This document shows positions 26,635 through 35,630 of a stretch of 47,996 nt of DNA, piece by piece (position 1 is the first letter of the stretch; every line of letters begins with the position of its first letter). The stretch spans positions 1 through 47,996 of the forward strand of contig JAOADT010000017.1 in NCBI GenBank assembly GCA_026417175.1. Direction: 5' to 3'. The notes below the pieces were generated by a model. That model saw only the letters and a list, made by a program, of their open reading frames with translations. It made no database searches and was not told the DNA's origin. Origin of the DNA: Deltaproteobacteria bacterium. Its GTDB lineage: Bacteria; Desulfobacterota; Syntrophorhabdia; Syntrophorhabdales; JANXAF01. The position numbers were made by a program, and so were the translations under genes.

Positions 26635-27525
26635 ATGGACGCTAGAGCACAAAGGATAAAAAGAGTACTTGTAATAACGTTTTTTTTGAATATTCTCGTT
26701 TCTGGGGTCAAAATATTTCTGGGGTACTCCATTAACTCAGTGGCAGTGGTTTCAGATGGTTTTCATTCTCTTTACGACGGTTTGTCAAATGTTATCGGTT
26801 ACATTGGGGTAGCTCTTTCATCAGCCCCTCCGGATGAAAAACATCCTTACGGACACAGAAAGTTCGAGACAATTTTTGCGATAAGCATAGGGGTCTTAAT
26901 ATGTCTTACGTGTTTTGAAATATTCAGAAAATCAATACAGTCACTTGCAGATAAGAAAGTACCAGAAATCACTGCTTCAGTTTTCGGGATAATATTTATG
27001 ACACTCATCATTAATATATTTGTCAATCGTTACGAAGTGGCCATGGGGAAGAAACTTCGAAGTGAATTCTTACTCGCCGATGCGGGACACACTGCATCCG
27101 ACATATTCATTACAATTGGGGCCATGTTAGGCCTTTTGCTTTGCAAGCTTGGAGTTCACGGCGCAGATGCGGTAACAGGTCTTCTGGTAGGTTTTATGGT
27201 AGCCCTAGTGGGATACAGGATCATCAAAGATTCGATTGACATACTTGTTGATACAGTACAGGTCGATAAAGAGGAGATAAAGACACTTGTTATGGGTGTT
27301 GAGGGGGTTACTGGATGTCACGACATAAGAACAAGGGGTACAAAGGAATCGGTATTTCTGGACCTTCATGCAGAAGTTGAAAAGAACATATCGATTGAGG
27401 AAGCGCACGAAATAGCTGACAAAATTGAGGAAAAAATCAAACAGGAGATGCCAAATATAAAAGATGTTGTGGTACACATGGAGCCAAAAGATCGGAATGT
27501 AACAACTAAGGAAGATCGGTTCTGA
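26635..27525 (+). CDS. Cation diffusion facilitator (CDF) metal exporter
   Basis: The 296-residue protein has six predicted helices and a cytoplasmic C-terminal domain. The two metal-site motifs are present: VVSDGFHSLYDGLSN (HxxxD in helix 2) and LADAGHTASDIFITI (HxxxD in helix 5). HPYGHRKFETI is the conserved loop. The C-terminal domain has a ferredoxin-like pattern with DLHAEVEKNISIEEAH and VVVHMEP, the usual dimerisation and metal-sensing part. It would expel Zn2+, Fe2+, Mn2+ or Co2+ against protons. The SDG in helix 2 with His does not decide between metals. It is single, with its own strong promoter. Confidence 0.9.
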   Translation: MDARAQRIKRVLVITFFLNILVSGVKIFLGYSINSVAVVSDGFHSLYDGLSNVIGYIGVALSSAPPDEKHPYGHRKFETIFAISIGVLICLTCFEIFRKSIQSLADKKVPEITASVFGIIFMTLIINIFVNRYEVAMGKKLRSEFLLADAGHTASDIFITIGAMLGLLLCKLGVHGADAVTGLLVGFMVALVGYRIIKDSIDILVDTVQVDKEEIKTLVMGVEGVTGCHDIRTRGTKESVFLDLHAEVEKNISIEEAHEIADKIEEKIKQEMPNIKDVVVHMEPKDRNVTTKEDRF

Positions 27526-27642
27526 AGCCTTTAATTTTTAGAGAGTTATTTAAAACAGAAGATTTAACATGCAAAACACGGAACAAAAACTGGACTCGAG
27601 CATACTATCCATGTTTAATAAATATAGAGTGGAGATAAAAAG

Positions 27643-27861
27643 ATGGTCGGGCCGGGCATACTCCTAGATGAGCTTTCCATAGATGAGGTGCATCTACATA
27701 GAGATTTTGCATGCAGACATTACAGGAGGTGTTTAATAATCGCTGCTGTAATGAAATGGCCGTCATTTTCGTGCAGACAGTGTAAGAACTTCTTGCAGAC
27801 CAAAAGTGGTCATACAGATGACAATTTTCAGATAAAGATACCAATTAAGGTCCTTTCCTAA
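27643..27861 (+). CDS. Small Cys/His-rich protein, possibly 5'-frameshifted
   Basis: The 72-residue frame has a plausible metal site: FACRHYRRCLIIAAVMKW followed by FSCRQCKNF, that is CxxxxxxC...CxxC. This resembles small cysteine-rich proteins I have seen in anaerobic bacteria, but I cannot name a family. GGAGATAAAAAG precedes the ATG at 27643. Another reading begins at ATG 27610 (MFNKYRVEIKRWSGRAYS) and stops at 27667-27669. Joined to this frame by a one-base shift near 27660 it would make a longer N-terminus. So this may be either a real short gene or a broken one. It is 117 bases after the CDF gene. Confidence 0.4.
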   Translation: MVGPGILLDELSIDEVHLHRDFACRHYRRCLIIAAVMKWPSFSCRQCKNFLQTKSGHTDDNFQIKIPIKVLS

Positions 27862-28233
27862 AGAGCGTTTTACTTGCTAATAAGGCATTAAACTCTGAAC
27901 TCCAGCTTCAGGAATACAAAATGATCGTTTAGAATTAAAAGCTGTACTTGGCATTGCAAGGTACAGGACTAAACCAAGGGCTACAGAAAAAGAAGCAAAC
28001 GTTAAGTTTAACTCAGGAACGTTTCCGAATGTGTCGATGTAGCAACTCTGTCGAGACATGACACTCTCTTTAAATACCTGATTTTGTGATTTAGATATTT
28101 TCTATGCTATTCTTAGGCTGTTAATGATACTAGATTAAGTTTCATGTTATCTGCTTTATAAACGATTTTATAAATGATCTTTTGGGCACAAACTCTGTCC
28201 TGGCTTAAAGACATATAAATACAGAAATTTTCC
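27862..28233. other. Intergenic region before the TonB/chelatase operon
   Basis: About 370 bases without a credible gene. Short open stretches at 27880-28050 in several frames (for example TKPRATEKEANVKF) contain stops and may be remnant coding DNA. No cobalamin riboswitch consensus (B12 box) was recognised here or closer to the TonB gene. Confidence 0.35.
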
Positions 28234-28266
28234 TTGACATTAACTAGGCTGGCGTAATATTAATGT
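28234..28266 (+). promoter_or_regulatory. Promoter of the TonB/ABC/chelatase operon with overlapping inverted-repeat operator
   Basis: TTGACA at 28234-28239 and TAATAT at 28255-28260 are separated by 15 bases. An inverted repeat, ACATTAA (28237-28243) and TTAATGT (28260-28266) with a 16-base gap, covers both elements, an arrangement expected for a repressor that blocks polymerase. Widely spaced half-sites of this kind are known for NikR-type nickel repressors (E. coli NikR also has a 16-base gap), but the half-site sequence differs, so the regulator is unknown. Confidence 0.45.
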
Positions 28267-28293
28267 AAAAAAAATAACATCAGCGGGGGACGT

Positions 28294-30507
28294 ATGAAAA
28301 AACTCCTGTTTCAGCCAATTCTCTTTGTTTTCCTTTTTCAGTTTTCGGTGTGTTTCGCTCAAGAGGAAAAGGGTAGTCACAGACTTGAGTCAATCATTGT
28401 CACTGCAACAAGAATAGAGACACCAGTAGAGCTTTCCCCGGCCAATGTTCACGTTTTAACGAGAGAGGAAATAGAGATTAAGGCACCATCAACCGTAGAT
28501 GAAGTACTAAACGAGCTTCCCGGTGTTTATGTGAGGAGAGGGAAGGGGCTAATGGACACTCTCTCCTCGATAACGCTAAGAGGTATTCCGGATCAAAAAA
28601 GGACCTTGATTCTTATGGATGGCATTCCGCTTAACAATTCCTATACAGGAAATGTTCGGCTTGGAGGGTATTATCCTGAGGATTTGGAAAGGGTTGAAGT
28701 TGTGAAAGGACCGTTTTCAGCACTTTATGGTGGATATGCCATGGGTGGTGTGGTGAATTTTATTACGAAGATGCCCGAAAAGAGGGAATTTACGTTAAAG
28801 GCAGGGTATGGGTCCGCATGGAAAAATGACGAGGGTATGGAGGATCTGAGAAGGGTATACTTATCGTACGGTGACAAGATGTTTGGCAAGTTGAGTGTGT
28901 TTTTGAGCTACGGATGGCAGGGAACCCATGGTTATCCGACCGACCTTAACGTTCAAACAACTCGACCTCCAGCGAACATAACGGGCTATGAAGTCACGCG
29001 GACAAGGGAGGGAAGGACGGCGTATATCATAGGACACAGAGGTGATAACGAATGGTGGGACGATGGTATCACGATCAAGGCTCAATACGAACTTCAAAAA
29101 GACAAAAAGATAAACTTATCTTTTATGAGAAACAGGTATAGGTATGATTACGAAGATCCTGATACATATCTTAGGAATGCTTCTGGCAACCCTGTATGGA
29201 GTTACTCAGGAGTTAGAGAAAACACCTTTCTTCCAGGGGGAGGAGGGGCCGTTCAAAATCAATACAGCGTGGGATTTGAGACTCCGGTTATTGGAAACTT
29301 GAAGATGAAAGTTAATATTTCTTTTTTGGAATCACCAGATAGTTGGTATGTTACTACGTCATCCCAGGCAACAAGGGCAGGCTGCGGACAAGATCCGAAA
29401 CAATGTGGATACGTTTCAAACACCCCATCCGATGCCTATATGGGTGACCTGCAGTTTACCCTTCCGCTTTTCAAAAACCATACCTTCACATTTGGAGGTG
29501 CTTTAAGGTTGGGACATGCGAATACTAAGGAACATTACCTTAAGGACTGGAGGGATGAAGACTCGAAAGCGGGTCTAAAATATGAATCAGAAGGTAAAGA
29601 CAGGACATACTCTTTTTTCATTCAAGATGAAATCGCATTTAAGGAAAATCTAATCTTCTATTTAGGATTTAGACAAGATTTCTGGAAGACTTACGACGGA
29701 TACGCGAATGACGTGGGAAAAACTGGATACCCGAAAGTTTATCCCTCAAAAACAGCCTCCTCTTTTAGCCCGAAATTTGCCTTTGTTTATAAACAGTCTG
29801 AATCTAGGACTTTCCGCGGATCCATTGGTCGTGCTTTTAGACCTCCAACCGTATACGAACTCTATAGAACCTGGACCAGCACTGCCGGTGTCACTTATGC
29901 GGGAAATCCGCATCTCGATCCTGAATATACACTGTCCTGGGACATAGGTCTGGAACAGAAACTTCCTTGGGGAACAAAAATCAGCCTGACCTATTTCGAA
30001 AATCATATGAAAGACCTCATATACCGTAAGACTGTAACGTCAACCTTACAAGAATACGTGAATGTTGGAAAAGCGGAATCTCGTGGTATTGAAGTACAAG
30101 CGGATCAAAAATTGGGCAAATGGATAAAAATTTACGGAAGCCTAACATATACTGATAGCGAAATAAAAAAGAATCCAGTCAATCCCTCCTCCGTGGGATG
30201 TAGACTCACTTATACGCCCCATCTTACTGCAAACCTCGGTATGGATTTTGAAAAATCTCGCTGGTCGTTAAAGCTTTACGGAAGATATGTGGATAAGGTG
30301 TATGCTACCGATGATAATAGGGACAGAGTGAGTAACGTTTACGGTTCGTACGATTCATATCTGCTCGTAGACGGAAGAGTTTCTTACGATGTAACCAAAT
30401 ATGCCAAACTCAGTTTTTCTGTAGATAACATTTTCAACAAGAAATACTATTACTACTACAAAGCTCCGGGCCGCTCATGGTTCACAGAATTGACATTAAA
30501 GTTCTAG
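28294..30507 (+). CDS. TonB-dependent outer-membrane receptor (first)
   Basis: The 737-residue receptor has a signal peptide (first 22 residues, ending CFAQ), a TonB-box-like SIIVTATRI near residue 33, a plug domain (VDEVLNELPGVYVRRGKG, ITLRGIPDQKRTLILMDG, VEVVKGPFSALYGGYAMGG) and a C-terminal beta barrel ending WFTELTLKF, an outer-membrane terminal strand with last Phe. Such receptors import metal chelates, haem or corrinoids using TonB energy. It opens the plus-strand operon with the binding protein, permease, ATPase and chelatase. SCGGGGG precedes the ATG (GCGGGGGACGT). No TonB/ExbBD genes are in view. The ligand is inferred only from the chelatase downstream. Confidence 0.92.
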   Translation: MKKLLFQPILFVFLFQFSVCFAQEEKGSHRLESIIVTATRIETPVELSPANVHVLTREEIEIKAPSTVDEVLNELPGVYVRRGKGLMDTLSSITLRGIPDQKRTLILMDGIPLNNSYTGNVRLGGYYPEDLERVEVVKGPFSALYGGYAMGGVVNFITKMPEKREFTLKAGYGSAWKNDEGMEDLRRVYLSYGDKMFGKLSVFLSYGWQGTHGYPTDLNVQTTRPPANITGYEVTRTREGRTAYIIGHRGDNEWWDDGITIKAQYELQKDKKINLSFMRNRYRYDYEDPDTYLRNASGNPVWSYSGVRENTFLPGGGGAVQNQYSVGFETPVIGNLKMKVNISFLESPDSWYVTTSSQATRAGCGQDPKQCGYVSNTPSDAYMGDLQFTLPLFKNHTFTFGGALRLGHANTKEHYLKDWRDEDSKAGLKYESEGKDRTYSFFIQDEIAFKENLIFYLGFRQDFWKTYDGYANDVGKTGYPKVYPSKTASSFSPKFAFVYKQSESRTFRGSIGRAFRPPTVYELYRTWTSTAGVTYAGNPHLDPEYTLSWDIGLEQKLPWGTKISLTYFENHMKDLIYRKTVTSTLQEYVNVGKAESRGIEVQADQKLGKWIKIYGSLTYTDSEIKKNPVNPSSVGCRLTYTPHLTANLGMDFEKSRWSLKLYGRYVDKVYATDDNRDRVSNVYGSYDSYLLVDGRVSYDVTKYAKLSFSVDNIFNKKYYYYYKAPGRSWFTELTLKF

Positions 30508-31478
30508 CCACTTTTACAGCATTATCACTACTATTTAGCTTTTCTTCCTTTGGGAAGACTGTAGTAATCGTTGATAAGTTGGGAAGAAGGGTTGAGGTAG
30601 AAGCTCCAGCCAAAAGGGCCATCATCGTGATATCTTATGAATTAATTCCTTCGCTCAATATCTGGAATCAGGTGGTGGGAGTCTCACGGTGGGCAGATGA
30701 AATATGCGGTGTGTATAAGGCATGGTACGGCATCAATCCTGCTTTAAGAAAACCGACAGTGGGTACTGGAACGGACATAAATGTGGAGACCGTATTGAAG
30801 CTCAAGCCCGATGTTTTCATAACCTGGACTTACAGTGAGGCAGTTATATATTTTCTCCAAAATAAGGGCATTAGAGTTATAGGCATGTATCCGGAAAGTT
30901 TAACTGAACTTTTAAGTGACATTAGGATGCACGGACTTCTTTTTGGAAAAGAGAAAAAAAGTGAAGAGGTTATAGCAAGTATGGAGGAGTACCTTAATAT
31001 AATTAGAAAAAGGATAGAAGGGATACCTTCTGGACAAAGAAAAAAGGTAGTCCACTTGGGAGGCTCCCCAACCAGGGTATCCGGCGGGATTGGCGTCACC
31101 AATGATATGTTGGTCATGGCTGGTGGATTGAACGTAGCAGGCCACATAAACCAAAGGAACGTAGATGTGCCTATTGAAAGGCTCATTGAATGGAATCCTG
31201 ACATCATATTCATCTGGGGATCAGCAAGGTATGATGAGTCCTCAATCAAAAATAGTTCCCAGTGGAAAAGTATAAAAGCCGTAAAGGAAGGGAATGTATA
31301 TAAACTGCCAAGATGGTCTACATGGTCTCCTAGGCTTGCACCAACTGTTTTGTACATGGCAATGAGGATATATCCAGAATATTTTAGGGACGTCAATTTC
31401 GAGGACATAACAGACAAATTCTACAAAAAAGTTTTCGGTGTATCCTACCAACAGGTTATAATGCATGAAAATAATTAA
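30477..31478 (+). CDS. Periplasmic metal-chelate binding protein of the ABC importer
   Basis: The 333-residue protein is a cluster-A-type (BtuF/FepB-like) binding protein. It has a signal peptide (about residues 1-26), then KTVVIVDKLGRRVEVEAPAKRAIIV, then VETVLKLKPDVFITW near 103 and IERLIEWNPDIIFIWG near 224, the conserved repeat of the two lobes. It would hand the imported chelate from the TonB receptor to the FecCD-type permease. Its ATG at 30477 lies inside the last codons of the receptor gene (31-base overlap), and its 3' end overlaps the permease gene by 14 bases. The ligand class (Fe-siderophore, haem, cobalamin, Ni chelate) is not fixed by sequence. Confidence 0.87.
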   Translation: MVHRIDIKVLATFTALSLLFSFSSFGKTVVIVDKLGRRVEVEAPAKRAIIVISYELIPSLNIWNQVVGVSRWADEICGVYKAWYGINPALRKPTVGTGTDINVETVLKLKPDVFITWTYSEAVIYFLQNKGIRVIGMYPESLTELLSDIRMHGLLFGKEKKSEEVIASMEEYLNIIRKRIEGIPSGQRKKVVHLGGSPTRVSGGIGVTNDMLVMAGGLNVAGHINQRNVDVPIERLIEWNPDIIFIWGSARYDESSIKNSSQWKSIKAVKEGNVYKLPRWSTWSPRLAPTVLYMAMRIYPEYFRDVNFEDITDKFYKKVFGVSYQQVIMHENN

Positions 31479-32466
31479 AATTGTCGGCCTTGCGATATCG
31501 CCCATCTTCGCAGCATCATTTGCTATTTTCATAGGTGCGTACGAGGTAAATCCAGTTCTTATCATTAAAATTCTTTTGGATCGTGTATTTAACTTTTTTG
31601 AAATAGGCGATATCCCTGAAAAAAACATTATCATCGATATTAGATTACCGAGAGTGGTGCTGGCCGGTATTGTTGGCGGCTCACTGTCATGCGCGGGAGT
31701 TTGCTTGCAAAGTATATTCCGTAATCCGCTTGTGGACCCATTCATCTTAGGCATATCAGCAGGAGCCGCATTTGGTTGCGCGGTAACGGTTGGATTTTTA
31801 AGTTTTCTGCCCATACAGCTCATGGCTTTTGTCTTTGCTATGATAGCTGTAGGATTGGCTTACGGTATAGCAAAAACACAAGAGGAAGTTTCAAGGTTAG
31901 CCCTTATTCTTTCTGGCGTTGTTATTTCTGCATTTTTCTCCGCGCTTGTCTCGATCATAAAATTTCTAGTTGACCCCCATAGACTTCAGGCAATCGTTTT
32001 CTGGCTCATGGGTAGTTTTTCCCTATCGGATTGGAAAGCAGTAAAAATCAGTTTTTTGGCAATCCTCATTGGAGTATTCCCCGCTTTTCTTATGAGATGG
32101 AGACTTAATGTGATGAGCATGGGTGATGAAGAGGCCCGGGCTTTAGGTGTGAATGTAAAGAGAGAACGGTTACTTTTCATTGTATTCTCAACATTTGCGA
32201 CGGCAATTTCCACTTCGTTATGCGGGATTATAGGATGGGTGGGGCTTATGGTTCCGCACATTGTGAGAATGCTTTTGGGGCCTGACCATAGAGTACTTTT
32301 GCCTTTGGCAGTCTGTTTGGGCGCTTCATTCATGATTGTGGCCGACACTGTTTCCCGTACTATCACTAACTTCGATATTCCTGTGGGGATAGTTACGGCT
32401 CTTACTGGTGCTCCCTTTTTCATATACCTCATGAAGATAGGACGGCGAGAAACCTGGGGAAGATAA
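31465..32466 (+). CDS. FecCD-type ABC transporter permease
   Basis: The 333-residue inner-membrane permease has about nine to ten helices and the FecCD/BtuC hallmarks: IDIRLPRVVLAGIVGGSLSCAG near residue 52-73, FRNPLVDPFILGISAGAAFG near 86-105, LGVNVKRERLL near 228, and GIIGWVGLMVPHIVRMLLGPDHR near 250 (the coupling helix that touches the ATPase). It forms a homodimer with two copies of the ATPase encoded next. The end overlaps the ATPase start by one base (TAATG). Confidence 0.92.
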   Translation: MKIIKIVGLAISPIFAASFAIFIGAYEVNPVLIIKILLDRVFNFFEIGDIPEKNIIIDIRLPRVVLAGIVGGSLSCAGVCLQSIFRNPLVDPFILGISAGAAFGCAVTVGFLSFLPIQLMAFVFAMIAVGLAYGIAKTQEEVSRLALILSGVVISAFFSALVSIIKFLVDPHRLQAIVFWLMGSFSLSDWKAVKISFLAILIGVFPAFLMRWRLNVMSMGDEEARALGVNVKRERLLFIVFSTFATAISTSLCGIIGWVGLMVPHIVRMLLGPDHRVLLPLAVCLGASFMIVADTVSRTITNFDIPVGIVTALTGAPFFIYLMKIGRRETWGR

Positions 32467-33236
32467 TGTTAAAGGTAAGGGATTTACATTTCAGACATAA
32501 AGAGGGATCAATAGATGTACTGAAAGGTATAAGCTTTAATGCACCAAGAGGAACGATCACATCCATTCTTGGGCCAAATGGCTCTGGAAAGACAACACTT
32601 TTCAAATGCATAAGTGGACTTTGGAAAGCTCAAAAGGGTGAAATCACTTTCGATGAAAAGCCTGTGACTAGACTTTCTCCGAAAGCGCGAGCAAAGATAT
32701 TTTCTATTGTTTTTCAGGATCACCAGCCATCATTTCCTTTTAGCGTTATAGACGTTGTTCTTCTTGGTCGGACAAGTTACATAGGGGTTTTTTCGGTACC
32801 CAGCTTAAAAGATTACGAGATAGCATCAAGTGCAATAAGTACAGTGGGAATAGAGTCTCTTAGAGATACCCCATATACCCAAATAAGTGGGGGTGAGCGT
32901 CAACTTACTTTGATTGCAAGGGCCTTGGCTCAAGACGCGCCCTGTATGCTCCTTGACGAACCTACAAGTCACCTAGATTTTAGAAATCAAATAGAGATTT
33001 TAAAAAAAGTGAGGGAACTTGCTCTTCGAAAAAACCTTGCAGTACTGATCACACTTCACGATCCCAATCTTGCTATGCTTTTTTCAGACAGGGTAATAGT
33101 TATCAATTCTGGGATGAAAGTGGCTGAAGGAAACCCTAAAGAAGTGATAAACGAAGAGATGATGAAAAGAGTCTATAAAATAGACGTGAATATTATCTCA
33201 TCGGGTGAAAATAAAATGGTGTATCCTAGAACTTAA
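32466..33236 (+). CDS. ABC transporter ATP-binding protein (FepC/BtuD type)
   Basis: The 256-residue ATPase powers the metal-chelate importer. Walker A GPNGSGKTTL lies near residue 37, the Q-loop (IVFQDHQPSFPF) near 80, the signature SGGERQLTLIARALAQ near 141, Walker B MLLDEPTSHLDF near 161 and the H-loop (ITLHDPNLA) near 195. All catalytic residues are present. It overlaps the permease gene by one base and ends 10 bases before the chelatase gene, so transport and chelatase genes are one transcript. Confidence 0.93.
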   Translation: MLKVRDLHFRHKEGSIDVLKGISFNAPRGTITSILGPNGSGKTTLFKCISGLWKAQKGEITFDEKPVTRLSPKARAKIFSIVFQDHQPSFPFSVIDVVLLGRTSYIGVFSVPSLKDYEIASSAISTVGIESLRDTPYTQISGGERQLTLIARALAQDAPCMLLDEPTSHLDFRNQIEILKKVRELALRKNLAVLITLHDPNLAMLFSDRVIVINSGMKVAEGNPKEVINEEMMKRVYKIDVNIISSGENKMVYPRT

Positions 33237-33246
33237 GGGGGCTTAC

Positions 33247-35628
33247 ATGGTCAAGCTTGTGGCAGTCGTATGGCAGAGTTACTATAACATCCTTCACCGC
33301 GCGTCAAAAAATATAAAGGAGTTTCCAATAACTGTCTACTCCGCGAGGGTAGTTGATCAGAACCCGGATTGTTTAGAGACTCTGTTGAGAGATATGGATA
33401 ATGCGGATATCCTCTTTCTTTACAGATCAAGTGAAGCCTGCTGGGATCAGATCGAGAAAGAAATCAACACAAGAAAACTGAAATCTAAAATCATTTGCCT
33501 TGGACATGACCCCTCATACTGGACTCTCTCAAATGTGGATCCCCAAATTTTGGCAATGACATATAGGTATCTTACCTTTAATGGCGAAAAAAATATAACC
33601 AACATGTTCTTATTTTTAGCTTCTAGTTTGTTCGGACTTAAAATCCCGTACGAAGAACCAGAATATGTTCCATATGAGGGTCTTTATCATCCGAGGGCTA
33701 AGAAAATTTTTAATAATGTGGCAGATTACCTTAACTGGTATGTTCCAAAAAATGCTCCCACAATTGGGATTATCTTCTCGAGACATTACTGGGTAAATAA
33801 GAACACAGAGGTGGAGGATTTCCTAATCAGTGAATTGGAGAAAAAAGGATTTAACGTCATCTCAGGGTTTGGGTACTCCATAAAAGATGAGAGTTTAAAT
33901 ACGAAAGGAACAGATGAACTCATCCTCGAGTGGTTTGTTGATGAGCGCGGAAAATCGAGAATTGATCTTTTGGTAAAACTCATCTCCTTTTTTTTGGGTG
34001 CAAGTCGGGAAAGAAAAATAGAAAATACGGATACTGCCTCATCCGGAGTTAAAATTCTAAAGAAGCTGAACGTTCCTGTGATTTCTCCTCTGGGGTCGTA
34101 TTATATGACTTTGGATGAGTGGAAAGAAAAGGAATTAGGCATGGATATAGCTTGGAGTGTGGCGCTTCCAGAATTTGAAGGAGTAATAGAGCCAGTTTTT
34201 ATCTCTGCGCAGAAAGAGAGCGATGAATTTGAAAGGAGAAAATCGCCAGTTGAGGAAAGGATAAAAAAACTCGCTGATAGAATTTCAAGGTGGATAGAGC
34301 TAAAAAGAACTCCAGTGAGAGAGAGAAAGGTAGTGTTGGTTCTTCACAACAATCCATGTGCATCAGTGGAAGCAACAGTTGGTTCCGCAGCGCATCTTGA
34401 CAGTCTAGAAAGCGTCGCTCAAATCTTAAAAAGTCTAAAGGAAGTAGGCTATGACGTAAACCCACCGGAAAATGGGAAAGTCCTCATCGATCTCATAATG
34501 TCAAAAAAAGCCATATCGGAGTTCAGATGGACACCTATTGAAGAAATAGTAGAGAAGGGCGGTGCACTAGCTCTAATCGAGAAAGATAAATATTTAGAAT
34601 GGTTTGACGAGCTTCCTGATAAGACTAAGACACGAATGGTTGAGTCATGGGGAGAGCCTCCGGGAGAATACAAAAATGGCATTCCACCCGCAATGCTTTA
34701 CAACGGAAAGATCGTGATAACAGGAGTAAGCTTTGGAAACGCACTTGTTATGGTCCAGCCCAAAAGGGGCTGTGCGGGCTCCCGTTGCGATGGTCAAGTC
34801 TGTAGAATCCTCCACGATCCTGACACCCCTCCTCCCCACCACTATCTTGCCACTTATAGGTGGATATCGCGGGAATATAGGGCACATGTGGTAATCCATG
34901 TGGGTACGCACGGAAATCTAGAATTTTTGCCTGGAAAAGGTGTGGGTCTTTCAGAGTCATGTTTGCCAGATATCGCCATAGATACGGTTCCGCACCTGTA
35001 CATATACAATGCTGATAACCCACCTGAGGGAACCATTGCGAAAAGGCGAAGTTATGCGGTTCTTATAGATCATATGCAAACCGTGCTAAAAGAAGGGGGC
35101 CTCTATAGTGAGCTTTCAGAACTTGACAGGTTACTTCTAGAATATCAGGAAGCACAGAATAAAGAGCCAGCTCGGATTCATGTTCTAGAACACATGATAA
35201 TAGACACACTATTTAGAGCCAATCTTCACAAAGAAATCATGGTTAACTTTGATGGTAAGAGAGTTTTTCTGGATAAGCTTTCGCACGAAGATCTACATCG
35301 CATAAACTTTTCTGAGATCATAAGCGAAATACATGGTAAGCTCTCCCTTATAAGGAACACCCAGATCCAGGACGGAATGCACATCTTTGGGTGCTTGCCC
35401 GAAGGAGAAAGAAAAGTTAACCTCATCTATTCCATTATGCGTTACGACGCGGGAAGCAGAGTATCACTAAGACAGGAGGTGGCGAAAATTCTCGGTTATG
35501 ATCTTTCAGATTTAATATCGAACCCAGAGAAAGTGGATAAAAAAAGCGGGAAATCCTATGGAGCCATTTTGGAAGACATAGATAGACTTGGAAAAGAGAT
35601 TATAAGAGGAGTATTAATGGAGGGATAA
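33247..35628 (+). CDS. cobN: CobN-like chelatase, N-terminal portion (split gene)
   Basis: The 793-residue product matches the first 60% of CobN/BchH-type chelatases. Marks: a Gly/His motif HVVIHVGTHGNLEFLPGKG near residue 549, preceded by QPKRGCAGSRCDGQVC near 505-518 and HDPDTPPPHHYLATYRWI. The three-cysteine loop CxxxxCxxxxC replaces the shorter loop of aerobic CobN and could bind metal or an Fe-S cluster. I start at ATG 33247 after AAGGGGG; a longer reading from 33205 lies inside the ATPase gene. It ends GVLMEG and a second gene, two bases on, supplies the rest. The chelatase inserts or removes a metal in a tetrapyrrole with the ChlI/ChlD-type ATPases downstream. Confidence 0.86.
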   Translation: MVKLVAVVWQSYYNILHRASKNIKEFPITVYSARVVDQNPDCLETLLRDMDNADILFLYRSSEACWDQIEKEINTRKLKSKIICLGHDPSYWTLSNVDPQILAMTYRYLTFNGEKNITNMFLFLASSLFGLKIPYEEPEYVPYEGLYHPRAKKIFNNVADYLNWYVPKNAPTIGIIFSRHYWVNKNTEVEDFLISELEKKGFNVISGFGYSIKDESLNTKGTDELILEWFVDERGKSRIDLLVKLISFFLGASRERKIENTDTASSGVKILKKLNVPVISPLGSYYMTLDEWKEKELGMDIAWSVALPEFEGVIEPVFISAQKESDEFERRKSPVEERIKKLADRISRWIELKRTPVRERKVVLVLHNNPCASVEATVGSAAHLDSLESVAQILKSLKEVGYDVNPPENGKVLIDLIMSKKAISEFRWTPIEEIVEKGGALALIEKDKYLEWFDELPDKTKTRMVESWGEPPGEYKNGIPPAMLYNGKIVITGVSFGNALVMVQPKRGCAGSRCDGQVCRILHDPDTPPPHHYLATYRWISREYRAHVVIHVGTHGNLEFLPGKGVGLSESCLPDIAIDTVPHLYIYNADNPPEGTIAKRRSYAVLIDHMQTVLKEGGLYSELSELDRLLLEYQEAQNKEPARIHVLEHMIIDTLFRANLHKEIMVNFDGKRVFLDKLSHEDLHRINFSEIISEIHGKLSLIRNTQIQDGMHIFGCLPEGERKVNLIYSIMRYDAGSRVSLRQEVAKILGYDLSDLISNPEKVDKKSGKSYGAILEDIDRLGKEIIRGVLMEG

Positions 35629-35630
35629 GG

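Noticed and set aside
28060-28293. Cobalamin riboswitch upstream of the TonB/CobN operon.
   Set aside because: No B12-box-like conserved segment was recognised in the leader, which is only about 30 bases from the proposed promoter's start site to the ATG.
34645-35036. Several open frames on the minus strand inside the CobN gene.
   Set aside because: They have no protein-family features, lie opposite strongly conserved CobN motifs and differ in frame among themselves; they are shadows.
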